Shown here: positions 1 to 12,300 of the stretch, piece by piece
Layout: each line of letters begins with the position of its first letter
How positions within the stretch are numbered: the first letter of the stretch is position 1
DNA from: Thecaphora thlaspeos
Lineage: Eukaryota; Basidiomycota; Ustilaginomycetes; Urocystidales; Glomosporiaceae
NCBI GenBank assembly: GCA_900291925.1
Contig: UWYS01000001.1
Span: 1,612,001-1,676,000 of the forward strand
Reading direction: 5' to 3'
DNA length: 64,000 nt
Program-made: the position numbers and the translations under genes
Notes under the pieces: generated by a model
What the model was told of the DNA's origin: nothing
The model's database searches: none
The model's input: only the letters and a program-made list of their open reading frames with translations

Positions 1-1
1 A

Positions 2-2152
2 GACTACCACGCCTTCTTCAACTTCCACCCCACCAAGGGTTACAGTGGGACCGTCACCTACGTCAAAAAGCACGCCTGCATCCCCCTCAAGGCCGAACAG
101 GGCATCACCGGCAGGCTTGCAGATGCAGACGACGACAAGCACGCCATAGGATCTTACCCGAGGGATGTCCGTGATCATCTCGATACGGCCCTCTGGAACG
201 CCCTCGATGCAGAGGGGAGGGCCGTGCTCATCGACTGCGGCGTCTTCGTCCTCTTCAATCTCTACTGCCCCAACGAGACAGGTCCGGAGCGGCTCGAGTA
301 CAAGATGAGCTACTATCATGCCCTGCAGGAGCGGGCCGACAGGCTGATCCAGGCGGGGAGGCAAGTCATGATCGTTGGCGACATGAACGTCATCCGAGAG
401 CCCATAGACCACTGCGACCCCCAGCAGTCCATCAGGGAGAGTGGATGGACCCACTTCAAGCAGCATCCCGCCAGGGAGTGGTTCGACACCTTCCTCGCAC
501 CCCGTGGCAAATTCCACGACGTTGGTCGCCTCTACCACCCGACGCGGGCAAAGATGTATACGTGAGTGGCAGCGCAGTCCCTGTGCCAAGCCGTCGGTGT
601 CGCGTGGAAAGACGCGGAAGCTCAGCCTGCTGAACCTCCATCACTCCGACTCATCGACCTGCGCAGTAATTGGAACACGCTTATCGACGCTCGACCGGCC
701 AACTACGGCGTCCGGCTCGACTATACACTCGTCACTGAGGGTCTCCTACCCTGGATCAAAGGCGCTGACATCCAGCCGGAGATCTACGGATCCGACCATT
801 GTCCTATCTACCTCGATTTGCACGATCAGCGAGAGATTGAGGGACAGACGGTGCTCCTAAAGGACCTGATGGACAGCGGTTCCAGCCGACCGCCTCCTCC
901 ACTCGCGGCATGCTTTTACGACGAGTTTTCGGGCAAGCAGAGGAAGCTGGCGTCGTTCTTCTCGGCCAAGAAGGTTGTCGCGCCGACGCCATCGCCAGCG
1001 CCGATAGGCGAGGAGGAGCAGGAGCGAGAGGCGAGGGAGACTTTGGCATTTGTCGGAGGCGAGGACGAGCTACACAAGGAAGGTCAGGTGGAGCCGTCAC
1101 TGGCCGACGCCCTGTTCGCCCTACAATCATCGGCATCAGGTGAAGCGCCATCGCCAGCAGTCATCGAAGACGGGACCAACGGCAAGTCGGAGGACACCAT
1201 GCAAGCTTCGAATCCTCCCCGCCGGGTCACGCCATCACCGAGGCCATCCTCTCGATCCATCATTCAGAGCCCGGCGGCTGCGTCCAGCTCGTCTCCGCCC
1301 AAACGCAGCCAGGCGGTAGCGTCGCGCGCGCCGTCCTCTGCAGCATCGGCGGCAAAGAAGGCGCCCTCGAAAGCAGCCAAGGACGGCCAAATGAGGCTGC
1401 AGTCCTTTTTCAGCAAGCCCGCTGCGCCTCCTGCACCGGTGTCCACGCCATCCGCAGCCGCAGAAGCGTCGTCCTCATCGTCATCAGCGATGCCAGCTGC
1501 TGCGATGGCGTTAGTTGTGAACGGGTCGCAAGCCCAGTCGACGCAGGATACATCGAAAGCATTGGACCACCGAGACGAAAGACGTTCCTCATCCACTGAC
1601 AGCTTCGAGCCCTTCGACGAGACGACCGACTCTCTCCCCGATCCCAAGTCCTCGCAGCACACGCGCACCGTCTCGTCGGCATCTAGCGCCTCGCACTCGT
1701 CCCTGCTCGACTCGAGCTCGGCCGTCTCGAACACGGGACCTTCAGCAGCGAACCGCGTCGTCTCCTCTCTGGCATGGGGAGCCATCTTCTCGCCCATCCC
1801 GCCTCCGACGTGTCGAAACCACAGCGAACCAGCCAAGGCATGGACGGTCAACAAGCCAGGACCAAATCACAACCGCAAATTCTGGCTATGCTCTCAACCC
1901 ATCGGACCAGGATACGAAAAGAGCGGTAGGGCCAAAGGAGACATGAATCCAGAGTATCGATGTAATTTTTTCCTGTGGGATTCGGAATGGAGGGGCGAGG
2001 TGGCGAAGAGTAGGAAGAAGGATGAGAGAGAAGAGAAGGATGCACAGTCGTTTGCAGAGGTGGGGAGACGAAAGGGCGCGAAAGGTCGAGGTGAGACGGT
2101 GATGGGCGGAGACAATGGAGCGCCGCATAAGAAGGTTAGGACGACCAAATGA
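2..2152 (+). CDS. APN2: AP endonuclease 2 (class II AP endonuclease), 5'-truncated by window edge
   Basis: Exons 2..561 and 667..2152, with a 105 bp intron (GTGAGT...GCGCAG) that splits a Thr codon. The start codon lies outside the window. The protein is an exonuclease III-like (EEP) nuclease that cuts abasic sites and trims 3' blocks in base-excision repair. Visible motifs are GDMNV (metal/catalytic Asp-Asn), GVRLDYTL, and the SDHCPI active-site His motif near the end of the nuclease domain. The C-terminal half is Ser/Pro-rich and disordered. It carries two PCNA-binding PIP boxes, QRKLASFF (938-961) and QMRLQSFF (1388-1411). It ends with a zf-GRF DNA-binding finger from about 1811 (CRNHSEP ... 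CNFFLWD). This EEP-PIP-GRF order is the known APN2/APEX2 architecture; a second PIP box is less usual. The gene ends 88 bp from the convergent QRI7. Confidence 0.95.
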
Positions 2153-2240
2153 AAGTTCCCTATAGCGAAGAAGAGCGTTTGATCGCACGCACATGATACC
2201 TCATCTCACCCATCCCCCCTGCGCGATGGCAGCAGCAATG

Positions 2241-3878
2241 TTAGAGATCCTCTACGCTCCATTTCGCTCTTGAGTTGCGCGTGTAGTCGTCGGTGCGCTG
2301 ATGCCACAGAAGATGACCGGTAAAGGCGATCATGGCGGCGTTGTCTGTACAGAGCGGAAGCGGAGGAAAAGAGAGTTTGACGTCGTGTCGTCCTATGGCG
2401 TCTAAAGCTATCCTGAGTCTGTTGTTTTCTCAAGCGAGTCGGGAAGTGATTACAAGGTCAGTCGCTTGACCTTTGATCGACCGGCATGGTAGGAAGGGTA
2501 GCTTACCTCGTTCTCAAGAAAGCATTAGCAGCCACACCACCGCTACAAACGACCGACTGGATCGAAAGCGGATCGACGTCCATGTCGATTCGACTTGGTG
2601 GTCGTTTCGCCTTCTTCTCCGGTGGTGTTGGCGGTCTTGCCGAGACGGTTCGTAGAGCCATGGCGAGTTTATCTTCGAGCTGAGTGCATGCTGCCACTTG
2701 GAAGGCTTTGGCGGTTTCACATCGTTGCTCGTCCGACATCAGAGTGGGTCCGCCCTGTTGCTCCACGTAGCGTGTCACGGCGGACTTGAGGCCTGAGCTG
2801 ATGAAGAGGAGATGGCGTTGAGAGAAAGAGAGAGAGAGGTCGATGTCAGCTCTGGCAGAGGGAGGGTGCAGATAGATCTCCACGTCGACTCACTAGGAGA
2901 AGGAGGGTTTGCCCTTCTGTGGGACTGGGAACGAGACGGCCGACGTCGCCGGGGTGCTACCGTGCGGATCTCCCTGGGCGCAGAATGCCTCGAGCGCAGC
3001 ACCGGGAGCGTGAGCCCAGGGAATGGCGAGGTCCCTTGCTACCTTGTCAAAGGCGTCCCTGCCGGAAAGAGAGAGCATCGAAGCGGAAGACGTAAGTATC
3101 GTCGTAGGTCGGGCGTCTCTTCCCTAAGCCCTGCTCCTCCGGCATCGAACCTACCCGATAGAATCGTCGGTAGTGGTGGCCAAGATCTTGAGGTCACTGA
3201 CACCCCTGACCAAGACCAGCAAAGTATGACCGCCGGACACGAGGAGGGTGAGAAAGGGAAGCCGCGGGGGCACCTCTTCGGTGAGTAAGGGCGTCAGGGC
3301 GTGCGCCTGCATGTGATGGACGTAGATCAACGGTTTCTCCAGCACGGAAGCGAGGGTTTTTGCGGCGCTGAGACCGACGCTGAGACTGCTGTTCATGCCA
3401 GGTCCCAGTGTGACGGCGATGGCGTCGATGTCGGCATACGATGTACCCGCTTGCGAGAGGGCGCAGGCTATGGTGGAGGGCATGTTAGAGTGATGGTTGA
3501 CTGCAGCTACGAGAGGGTGTATGCCTTGCGTCTGGGAGTGATCTTGGCGTGTGACGATCGAGGAGAGGATGCGACGGTCCGAAGAGACGACCGAGGCACA
3601 GGAGTCATCGCAGGAGCTGTGTCGAGGGGACGGTGGTTGAACGAGGATGGTGGGGAGCGGCGTGAGCTGAGGCAAGCGCAAGTGAGGAGATGCGATGTGA
3701 AACCGACTTACCTTTCTATGCCGAGGATGAGGCGTGGTGGCGGCGGCGACGAGGGGGAGATTGAGCTGCTAAAACGAGGGGCGCGTTGCAGGGAGCGTCG
3801 GTAGTGGTGCGGTGTAGGCGGCGAGGGAGTGGACTGCCAGATGTGGGCTGCCCGTCTGCGACAGTGCGGGCTGATCAT
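2241..3878 (-). CDS. QRI7: Mitochondrial tRNA N6-threonylcarbamoyladenosine transferase (TsaD/Kae1/Qri7 family)
   Basis: Five exons on the minus strand: 3878..3712, 3616..3155, 3058..2894, 2797..2507 and 2418..2241 (420 aa). Every junction has a GT donor and an AG acceptor and keeps frame. The family transfers the threonylcarbamoyl group to A37 of ANN-reading tRNAs; the Qri7 branch acts in mitochondria. The first 50 residues are Arg/Ser/Pro-rich like a mitochondrial presequence. The catalytic domain begins LILGIESSCDDS and has the metal-binding HxxxH (HMQAH), an SGGH loop, GDAFDKVAR, YSGLKSAV, and near the C-terminus the metal-binding Asp in CTDNAAMIA. The ATG at 3878 is the first Met of the presequence-like segment. 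The gene is divergent from the amine oxidase pseudogene and convergent with APN2. Confidence 0.93.
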
Positions 3879-4154
3879 GGCTTGTCGATTGGCGTGGCTG
3901 GTGCAAGGTGAGGAGGAGGGGGCAGCGCGTGCTGGCGAGAGGATGGTGGTGAGAATGAAGAGAGCGCGTGCGGAGCGGCGTCTTTTTGCAGCGGGCCGCA
4001 GCGGCATCGGCCTCCACTTCTTGGCCGCTCCGACCGACGCACGCGCTTGGTCCGTGGTCCGTGGTCCGTGGCCCTCGTCGTCGACTGCTTCCTCCCACCA
4101 TCGCCGCCGCCGCCGCCGTCGCCCCGCCTTGACCACCGCCAGCCTGCGCAAAAC
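3879..4154. promoter_or_regulatory. Divergent (shared) promoter region QRI7 / amine oxidase
   Basis: These 276 bp separate the two divergent start codons and must hold both 5' ends. A run of CGCCGC repeats lies at about 4100-4125. No TATA box is evident. The assignment rests on gene arrangement only. Confidence 0.5.
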
Positions 4155-6130
4155 ATGGATGCTATCGCAGCACCCACGCCGCACGTCCTCGTCGTAGGCG
4201 GAGGAATCGCCGGCTTCACCGCCGCGCGCAAGCTCGGCCAAGCGCGCATCAACGTCACCCTCCTCGAATCGTGCCACCGCCTCGGCGGCCGCATCCACAC
4301 CTGGAACCTCGACGACGACGATGCCGCCTCTGACACCACACCGAACAGCCACTCCGATCGCACCCCAAACTCGGTTGATCTTGGCGCTAGCTTCATCCAC
4401 GGCGTCGTCGGAAATTCCCTCATGTACTTGGCCAAACAGGTACGTCCCTCCTCGCTCGCCTTTGCGCTCGCACTTCTGCTGATCAACGATGCCGAACCCT
4501 CTCCTGCATATTTTCCTGCCCAAAGATACCGATGTAGATATCTCGCCCCGAGCAAGCGTCGACGCGGTACGTCCTAGATCGATCCGGCGGCAAGAGCCTA
4601 GACGCTGCGGCCGGTGAGAGGGTCGAGTTCCTCTCGCACGCCACCACCTTCAAACGACTTCAGCATGCCGCACAGTGCGGCCAACGTTTACCTGCTTCCG
4701 ATGAAAGCATCCGGTCTGGCCTTGTCGACGGTCGTACCTACCCCAGGGTCTGAGAAGGCATAGAAGACGCGGAAAGGGAGACGATACTGAGCGTGTAAGT
4801 CGTCGAGGTGCTACGGTGTGCGTCGCGCGCGCAGCACGTCTGTCCTCGCATGCTGACTACAAGCACTGCGTCGACTCGGACCGACGGTAGGGCATCCCTC
4901 TGGTCCGGCTGGACGGGCGCGAGGCTGTCGGATGTATCACTCAGGTGGTGGGGATTCGAGCAAGAGTTTGCTGGCGAGGATGTCGTCGTACAGCCCGGTT
5001 ATTCGAAGCTGATCGACTGGTCAGTCGACGAGATCAAGCAGAGCGACGGTACCATCCTGACCAATCATCGAGTCTCTGCCGTCAGGCTCTTTTCTTAAGG
5101 TGAGTACGCCCTTCGCGCCCGTAAGCCGTCTTGCTGTTGTTGCATTCTCAACAGACTTTCCCTCCCTCTTGCTCCAACCGTGCCGCTTCAAACGCAGATC
5201 ACATCGAGGTGCTCGCTGCAGAGCCGGGTGCAACAGCGACAAGCATCCAAACAAAGTTTTCGGGCACGCACGTCGTCACCGCCCTTCCGCTCGGCGTGAT
5301 GCAACGATCTCGGCCGGACTTTGGTCTTTCTCTCCCACCTCGTCGCGATGCAGCGTTGAAACGGCTTGGGATGGGACTTCTGAACAAGATCGTCCTATCC
5401 TACGACCGGGCATGGTGGCTGGACCCTTGCAAATCCATGAAAGAGGCTTCACCATGGGTCTTCCTTCACCCATCCGATTTCGGCACAAAGCGACCGAGTC
5501 ACCATCCAGACCAACAACCATTCGTGACGACGCTCGACGAAGCCGAACGAATGGTTCGCGAAAGCGGTCTAGCCATCATGGACTACACCCTCGTTAGTGG
5601 ACATCCTGTGCTTTTAGCCTGTTCAGGTCCACCGGTAGCACAGGCTCTCGAGATGCTACCGTCCGACTGGACCGTCAGTACTGTTCATCAGAGACTCGTA
5701 GAAAGTCTACTCCCTCCCGATCGAAGAGCCACCGTCGAGAAACCCATCAAGAGCGCAGTGACGATGTGGGCAAGTGATGCGGATTCATACGGTTCTTATT
5801 CCTACCTCCCCTGTCGAGGCGAGAAGAGAGAGGTACAAGACGCCAGTCCGTTGGATATGATCGAATGTGGAAGACCGTTGTGGCATGGTAAACTTGGCTT
5901 CTGTGGTGAGCATACAGAGCCGAATTGGTGAGTTTCTCGACGAGGTCCCCAAGCTACCATCATGTCCCATACGATGCGCCAATCTGAAACTAGTCTCTTC
6001 GTCCCGCGTCGTCGGGTCGAATGTCCGCCCAAACTGCAGCTATGCCAGCGTACACGGTGCTTTGATGGAGGGAGAGCGCGAGGCACAACGTCTCATCAAC
6101 CTGCTCAAGTTACAAGGTTCCCTAGATTAG
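4155..6130 (+). pseudogene. Flavin-containing amine oxidase (polyamine oxidase-like), two in-frame stops
   Basis: Five exons reconstruct an amine oxidase in one consistent frame: 4155..4439, 4538..4794, 4864..5099, 5198..5927 and 6040..6130 (533 codons). The N-terminus has the FAD-binding Rossmann loop VVGGGIAG and the R-x-G-G-R motif (HRLGGRI). The middle has DVSLRWWGFEQEF. The C-terminus has the FAD motif GEHTEPN followed by YASVHGAL, as in polyamine oxidases that oxidise amines with O2. Two stops fall inside otherwise conserved sequence: TGA at 4751-4753, where the context (YPRV-stop-EGIEDAE) suggests Trp, and TAA at 5096-5098, just before the third intron. No plausible intron removes either without also deleting conserved residues. 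Splice sites and frame are otherwise intact, so this is a young pseudogene, a null allele, or two base errors in the assembly. Its 3' end faces BUB2, 199 bp away. Confidence 0.75.
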
Positions 6131-6329
6131 AAAGAGCGATGGCACGGCGCACTGAACACTACCCATCGCCCGTCGGCATGTTTAGCTAGCGTCTTGCATC
6201 CAGTGCAGGCAGGCGGACGATGGAGTGAGGTGTGAGGTTACAAGGGTATATAGATTGAGAAAGACAAGGTTCTGGGTGCGAAACAGCTCAAGAGTCCGCC
6301 AGTCAGCCCCGCGCGGAAGCCGCCTCAGG

Positions 6330-7885
6330 CTAGAGCATCCCGGCGACGCTGTCTGGATGGTAGGGATGCTTGACGAGCTCCTCGTACAATCCCTCCGGCA
6401 CATCTCGTGCCATGCTGACCGTGACCTGGATGATCTGCCGGGCGTTTAGCGGCGGAAAGTGCCGCAGCAGCTTCATCGGACTGTGTGTGTGTGTGTGTGT
6501 GTGTGTGTATGCGTCAGAAGGCAGGGGAGGCCGTCGAAGGCGGAGACCGGAAGATGTCAGCGTCAGCCACAAGCAGCCCAGGGTAGCGTCGACGTCGACG
6601 ACGTTGCGTAGAGAACTGGACCGCCCAGCTCACCTAGTCGAGTCGAGCAGCTCGCTACGCATGATGTGAAGCTGCGCTACGATGCAGAGGACGTTGAAGT
6701 GGACGCCAAACGCTAGGAGGAAGTCCCACAGCTGCAGCACCTCGGGCAGCGGCGGTGTGCAAGCGCACAGCGTCAGGACGGCTGCGTTGTCGCCGTCGTT
6801 GAGAGCCAGGCGGAAAGGGTGGTCTGTTCAGCGCTTCAAGACAATGGGGAAGGCGTCGAAGCCCATGAGGCTGCTCAGGTCGAGACACTCACAGGGGAAG
6901 GCGTAGATCTCGGCGGAGAGATTCTTCGATCGCAGGTGCGTGTAAAGCGACGGGTCCAGGCGCTCTAGGCATCGGTCGAGGAGCTGTCATTTATATGTGC
7001 GTGCAAAATACTGGGTCAGCTCAACGTCTCTCGAAATCGGCCACCGATGATCCCGCGGCAAAGGACGACCTCGCGCCTCTCCTCGCCGAAAGGGACCGAC
7101 TCACCTGCAGGCCCTTGTGGACGCCGGCCAGTGTGGGCTGGACGTAGAGCGGGCAACACGTCTCAATGAAGCGGCTGAAGGCGTAGAAGGCCTCGAGCTC
7201 GCTCGGCAAGGTGTAGAGGAAGGGTGCGGCCAGCACGTTCATGCCCTGTACATATGTGAAGTCGTAGACGAGCTGGAGGTCGTCGCTGCCTGCTCTCGGC
7301 CGTCGACGCCGTCGCACATGGTCAGCGATGGGGAGCGGACAGGCCGAAGGAAGGGGACAGTGGGCAGCGTGGCGGCGGGCGAGACTTACCGCAGTACTTC
7401 CAGACAAAGGCCTCGAGCAGGCGTATGAGTTTTTCCTCCTTGACACGCTCCTTGAAGCCCTGGTCGGTAGCGAGCGTCCTGAAGGTGTCGTTGCGGATCT
7501 TGTCGTGCGCCGGGGACTTGCCCTTTGATACGAGCTCGAGATAAGGGGCGACGGGTGTGGTGCTGATGTCGAGGAGCAACTTCCACACGAGGGAGCGGTA
7601 GCTTGCGCCACTGGCCATCTTGTGCGAGTCGTCGGGAAGCGGAAAGGCGATGATGGTGTTGCGGATCTTGTTGAGGATCTGCTTGTACTCTGCCACTGTC
7701 TTGACGGACGTTGCGGTGAACGCTGAGGCGGGTGAGTTTTCGGAGGGTGCGAGCGATGCGCGGCTGTAGCGAGATACGAGGCGGCTCCAGGCCTGAAGAG
7801 CGGCCTGCGGATCGGCCGGGGCGCTGGTGGTGGTGGTGCTGCCACGGCTCTCTACGCCGCCCCCTGCGCCTGCGCCTGTGCCCAT
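6330..7885 (-). CDS. BUB2: Bub2/Cdc16-type TBC GTPase-activating protein
   Basis: Five exons: 7885..7390, 7289..7105, 6983..6893, 6823..6634 and 6480..6330 (370 aa). The protein is the TBC half of the two-part GAP (with Bfa1/Byr4) that holds the Tem1/Spg1 GTPase inactive at the spindle pole, delaying mitotic exit or septation. The TBC motifs include the Arg-finger motif (YRSLVWK) and the Gln-finger motif (YVQGMN). After them come LWDFLLAFGVHFN and a conserved tail. The length fits the family (Cdc16 and Bub2 are about 300 aa; the extra residues are a low-complexity N-terminus). The last intron (6633..6481) ends in a (CA)n tract directly at its acceptor. Start chosen at the ATG at 7885, the first in frame. 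Convergent with the amine oxidase and divergent from the ZNFX1-like gene. Confidence 0.92.
6482..6508. repeat. (TG)n microsatellite at a BUB2 splice acceptor
   Basis: About 13 TG units on the + strand. Read on the minus strand it is a (CA)n tract that ends in the AG acceptor of the last BUB2 intron. Confidence 0.95.
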
Positions 7886-9351
7886 GGCGGAGGCTACGTC
7901 GGGGGAGGCTGTTGCGGCAGAATCGGCTGGCTTTCCGGCTGGCGAACGTCCGTTCCGTTCGGTCCAGTGCGAGAGTCGCGACGACGGCGGTGGTAGTGAC
8001 GAGGGGTGGCGGCGGAAAGCAAGTTAAGAGACACGAGAGAGAGAGAAAGAGGGGGGCGAGGCGGCGTTGGACCCTGAGCTTATGCGCGCTTCGGCCCGAA
8101 ACCGCCAGACCAACACGCGCGCGTCCTTATCCTTTCCCTTTATTCATTCCTCCTGGCGCATCCCTCCCGCCTCGCTCCCCTCCCTCGTCCGGATCACATC
8201 CGACGAGCCGCCGTGGCCGAGCCTCACGGCGAAAACATCACAGCGCCGTCCCCGTAGCTAACTAGCACCTCGACCCTACCGCTTCAAAGAGAGATCGGGA
8301 GGATAGAGGGGAACCAGCGTCTCGCCGCCCTATGGCGTTACGCTCTCGCACTCTCAATGGCGACGCAGCGCAGTCAGTAGGGCGTCCCATTTCAGAGACT
8401 CATCCTCCGCCCCGCTCACTACCGCTCTTGACCGATCATCTCGTATGCTCCTGCCCAACAACGAGTCCGAGTCGCTGCGGCGGCGCTCATCCGCCTCCTC
8501 ACTACTACTTCACCTGCTGTGGCTGTCCGCGGAAAGGGCACAGAGTACAGCGTGCCTGGCAAGAAACACGGGCGGGCGTAGCCGGTAGCAGGCCCCCATC
8601 AGGCTGCGGTGCTAGGAGCAGGACCGATGGCCGTGAACTGCGCGAGCGTCTCCTCTTCTTCCTTCATCCTATCCAACGACGATCTGCCGGTACGATGACG
8701 CAAACCATCTTTCTCTCAAGAGCGTCCCAAGCAAGTCACGCCAGAGGCCTCTCCTGTCCATCGGTCACCCCGCCCCGTCGCGCATCGCCCTACACCGCTC
8801 CCCTTTCACCAGGAGCCGCTGCCCTGGTTGCAGTCAGAGCGCTGGGTGTCTCGACGGTCACAGCAGTATCACCGCCCAAGCACGCCGCGAGAACAGCGAT
8901 GCGATGTAGCACCGTCCGTCGTCGGCGGGCGCTCTGGTCACGCCGAATATTGCGAAGGAATACTGAAACGATGACAGGCTGCGCTACAACAAGCCGTCAT
9001 CGCCCTTTTCCGCTCCAGTGTTCACATACTTGAGTCGCCCCGGGAAGATGAGCGGCAGGACGAGCGGGTATTGCAGGGAGTTACGCAGACGAGATCGGTG
9101 GAAGGGACAAGCCTAGGCGGTGGTAGCGGTAGATCTCCCTACACCTGGCTGCGATCTACAAAAACCCTGATGGCGGGCCTGCGAGGTCGCTGTCTCCCGT
9201 TCATCCCCTCAAACCTATCCATCTCCCCTACGCCTCGCCCTACAGATCGTCACTGCCTTTCGGCCATCCTCTCCAACTCCCATCAGCCAGACCTTGCTCA
9301 ACCCTGAAACCTGAAACCGGGTCTTTCGACCCCAACTCGGCTCTGCCAACA
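7886..9351. other. Intergenic, divergent promoter region BUB2 / ZNFX1-like
   Basis: This 1.47 kb lies between two divergent start codons. Long open frames occur (for example 8332-9033 on +) but they lack recognisable motifs and read as GC-rich noise. A CT-rich stretch precedes the ZNFX1-like ATG. Nothing else identified. Confidence 0.5.
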
Positions 9352-12300
9352 ATGGTCGAACAGACCAAGCTCTGCGACTTCCACCGCAAAGGAAAGGGAT
9401 GTCGCTTTGGCGACTCGTGCAAGTTCCGGCACGACTCTCCCGCCCCCGTCACGGCCCCGCCTCACGCATCCGGCCGACAGAACGGCAGCGCTGGCACCAG
9501 CGCGGTGCGCCCTTCCTTCACTCCTGGACGACCCACCTTGACCGCCCCGGAGATCAATTCCGGTACCGTTCGCCAGCTCGCCGAGCCGACCTCCGACTCG
9601 CTGATGCCCCGTAGCAATTTCGACCCGGAGCAGACCTGAAGCCGCGTCTTTGTCTACCTCAAGCCGAAATTCACCTTCAAGTCGTCCTTCAACATCAAGA
9701 CCTTCTGCGAGACCCTCGTCACCTGCAATTCGAAGCACCCCGATTGGGTACGTCCCAGTTCGAGCGCTGGCGGTGACGACGACATCGGAAAAGGCGACCG
9801 CTGACGGCACTTGTGTCACTCTATCTTTCGCTGGTACCGCTCGATGGTCCGGCTCTTTGCAGACGATGGACAAGCGGGCCGAATTTCTCGATCAGCTCCG
9901 CGACGAAGCCAGCGGCGTCCAGCGTATCAGGGACGTGCTGAGGCAGCCCGTCTCCACCCGAGCCTGCGTGCCTCCGCGCATCGACGTCTGCTTCCAGCAG
10001 ACTGTGATGCTGATCATTATGGTGATCCGCCTCAGGAATATGAGGGCGAGTCAGACGTTTATGCCGATTTGTCACGGGACTTACGCCTTTTCCCGTAATG
10101 CTGCCTCGATCTTGTAGTTCCTGAGCGGCGACGCCGTCGTTCGATGTATGGTCAAGAGGGCGCAGACCCTCTTCCTCTGTCTCGTCGATCTGCACCTGGC
10201 CGAGATCCTCGACGTAGTCATCGCGTCGACCGAGAAGCTGCTCAACTCCAGCAGCGGCGTGCCCCCTGTTGCTTCGTTCGCGCAGATCTTCAAGCCGACC
10301 AGTGTAATGCTGCTCGAGTAAGTGGTGGCCGCCTCGCCGTGAGACGGTACAGGAGGTGGCAATTGCGCGCGATCCGACCCGCCGTTTATCGCTCATGCTG
10401 TCTTCCCCTTGTGCCGCACTACGGCAGATATCTCCGTCTCTTCAAGAACGCTGCGGTCGAAAATGAGTCGATCCTCAAGCCCTTTGTCGAGAAATTCGTC
10501 GAGCTCCACAAAACATGGGCGGAGCAAGTCCGCAGCGGCGCGCTGCGCGAAGAGCTCGTCGCTAAACTCCCCATAAACGAGCAAGCCTTCGCCTTGCACG
10601 TCGTCGGTGCCTTTGTCAAACAGCTCAGCGAAGTCGTCCAGCGAGCCGGACAGAAAATCGGACCAGAGGCAGCCGCAAGCTCAAACGTCGAAGCTGCGCT
10701 GGCGGAGCGTAGCCTGGGACAGCTGGCGCACATGCAGAGGCTCTTCGAAGGCCCCAGAACGCTCCGTGGCGCCGGTTCCCGTCACGACAATGACCGCGAA
10801 GACATTTCAGCAATTCGCATCCTGCCGACCTTCGGCGAGCTCGGCAGCGCGGTTGCTCCCTACATTCCAGCCACCATCCCAAGAGCTCCACACCACTTGC
10901 CGAAGGGCTCGTACAAGTGACTGTGAGTATCCTTATTGCCCGCTGCTGGGGAACACCACGCTACGAGGGATGCGATCACACGTCCCCGTGATTATCCGTA
11001 CAGACGCTGTTGTCTCTCTTCCCCATCTTCTCTTAAAGCCTCGACATCCAGTTCCGAATGCTACGCGAAGAGGCTGTGGCGCCTTTCCGCCAGGGCCTGG
11101 CCTCACTCCTGAGGGACCTCCAGAGCTTCGTCAAGCCAGAGGCCGCCGACGAAGAAGGGGCAGCGGGTGCTGCTCGACTTCAAGCCGTCCTCGACGAGGG
11201 AGGAGGTCGCCTTCAGTCCTCTCGACAGGATGCAGCATCTGATCTGACCATCCACGGCGATGGTCGGCTCCGCTTTCACGGCTGCGAGACAGTCGCGCAC
11301 AACGTGAGTCGCCGCACAGGTGCTCCGATCTCGAGAGTATTCTGCCTCTCTGCTCATCTTCTCAGAGTCTTCTCGCTCGTCGTATGAACACATTCAATCA
11401 GGGCGTTTTGGTGAAGCTGGCATTCCGTTCGCCGAAGCGTGCCGGGTACAACCCCAAGCGCTATTGGGAGTACGCAAGCAAGAGAGGTGAGAGTCCGCAG
11501 TTACCAAAGGAGACAGACCGCCACGCTGACACGTGCCACTCGAGCTGACGCCTTTTTGCATGGCTCACCCGCTTCAGCTCTCGGCATGGGCGCCCTGATC
11601 GCCTACCTCGTCGGCTCTTGCGATCTCACCCCGAGGCTCTACATCGGCACGGTTTGCAGCACATCGACGGATCTGCTCAAGAGCATTACGGGCCGCTGCG
11701 ACCCTACGGTCAGCGTCTCTTTCTTCGACTCTGCCGCCCTCCCTCTCTTCTTCAACAAACCTCAAGGGGCCATCGAGCTCCTCGTCGAAGCCAACGGCAT
11801 CAACTACGACACGTTCGCGCCTTTCCTGAGCTCGCTGCAGAAGGTCAACCCGGCGTACCTTCCATTCAAGCCGTACCTCGCCGAGACGCTGCACCGACAA
11901 CTTCCCACCGGAAGCATCAAGGTGGAGCCGCCCCGATACGCTATCGTCCCCGGCTTTAAGTACGACCTCAGCCCCCTTCTGGACCCAACTAGCACAACGC
12001 AGTCTCTCCACTTGTCGGTCGACGCCAACAGCATCGAGACGGCAAGGCACCAGCTCGGAGAGCACAGCACGTTTGACGGCTCGCAGATCGACGCAATCGT
12101 CAGCGCGCTCACTTCCCAGGTTGCCCTCATCCAGGGTCCTCCAGGTGCGTAATCCGCGCGGTACACTCGCTGGCCGAACGTAAACAGAAGTGCTGCTGAC
12201 CCTTGTCGGCACAAATGCCGCCTGACTTTGAACACCTTGCAGGCACGAGAAAGAGCTACACGGGAGTCGCCCTCGTCGACGTCTCGCTTAAGAGTAAGAT

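Noticed and set aside
4538..4600. Apparent frameshift in the amine oxidase near 4575
   Set aside because: Placing the acceptor at GATGTAG (4537) gives one continuous frame; no indel is needed.
8332..9033. 233-codon open frame upstream of the ZNFX1-like gene
   Set aside because: No motif, poor codon pattern, and it lies in a divergent promoter region.
10115..10117. In-frame TAG in the ZNFX1-like gene
   Set aside because: It is the acceptor of an intron (10022-10117): joining ...LIIM to FLSGDAVV restores the conserved order, so it is not counted as a lesion.
10918..10920. In-frame TGA at the end of the 10428 exon
   Set aside because: Use of the nearby GTACAA donor at 10911 removes it and keeps frame, so it is not counted. 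With the stronger GTGAGT donor it would be a further stop.
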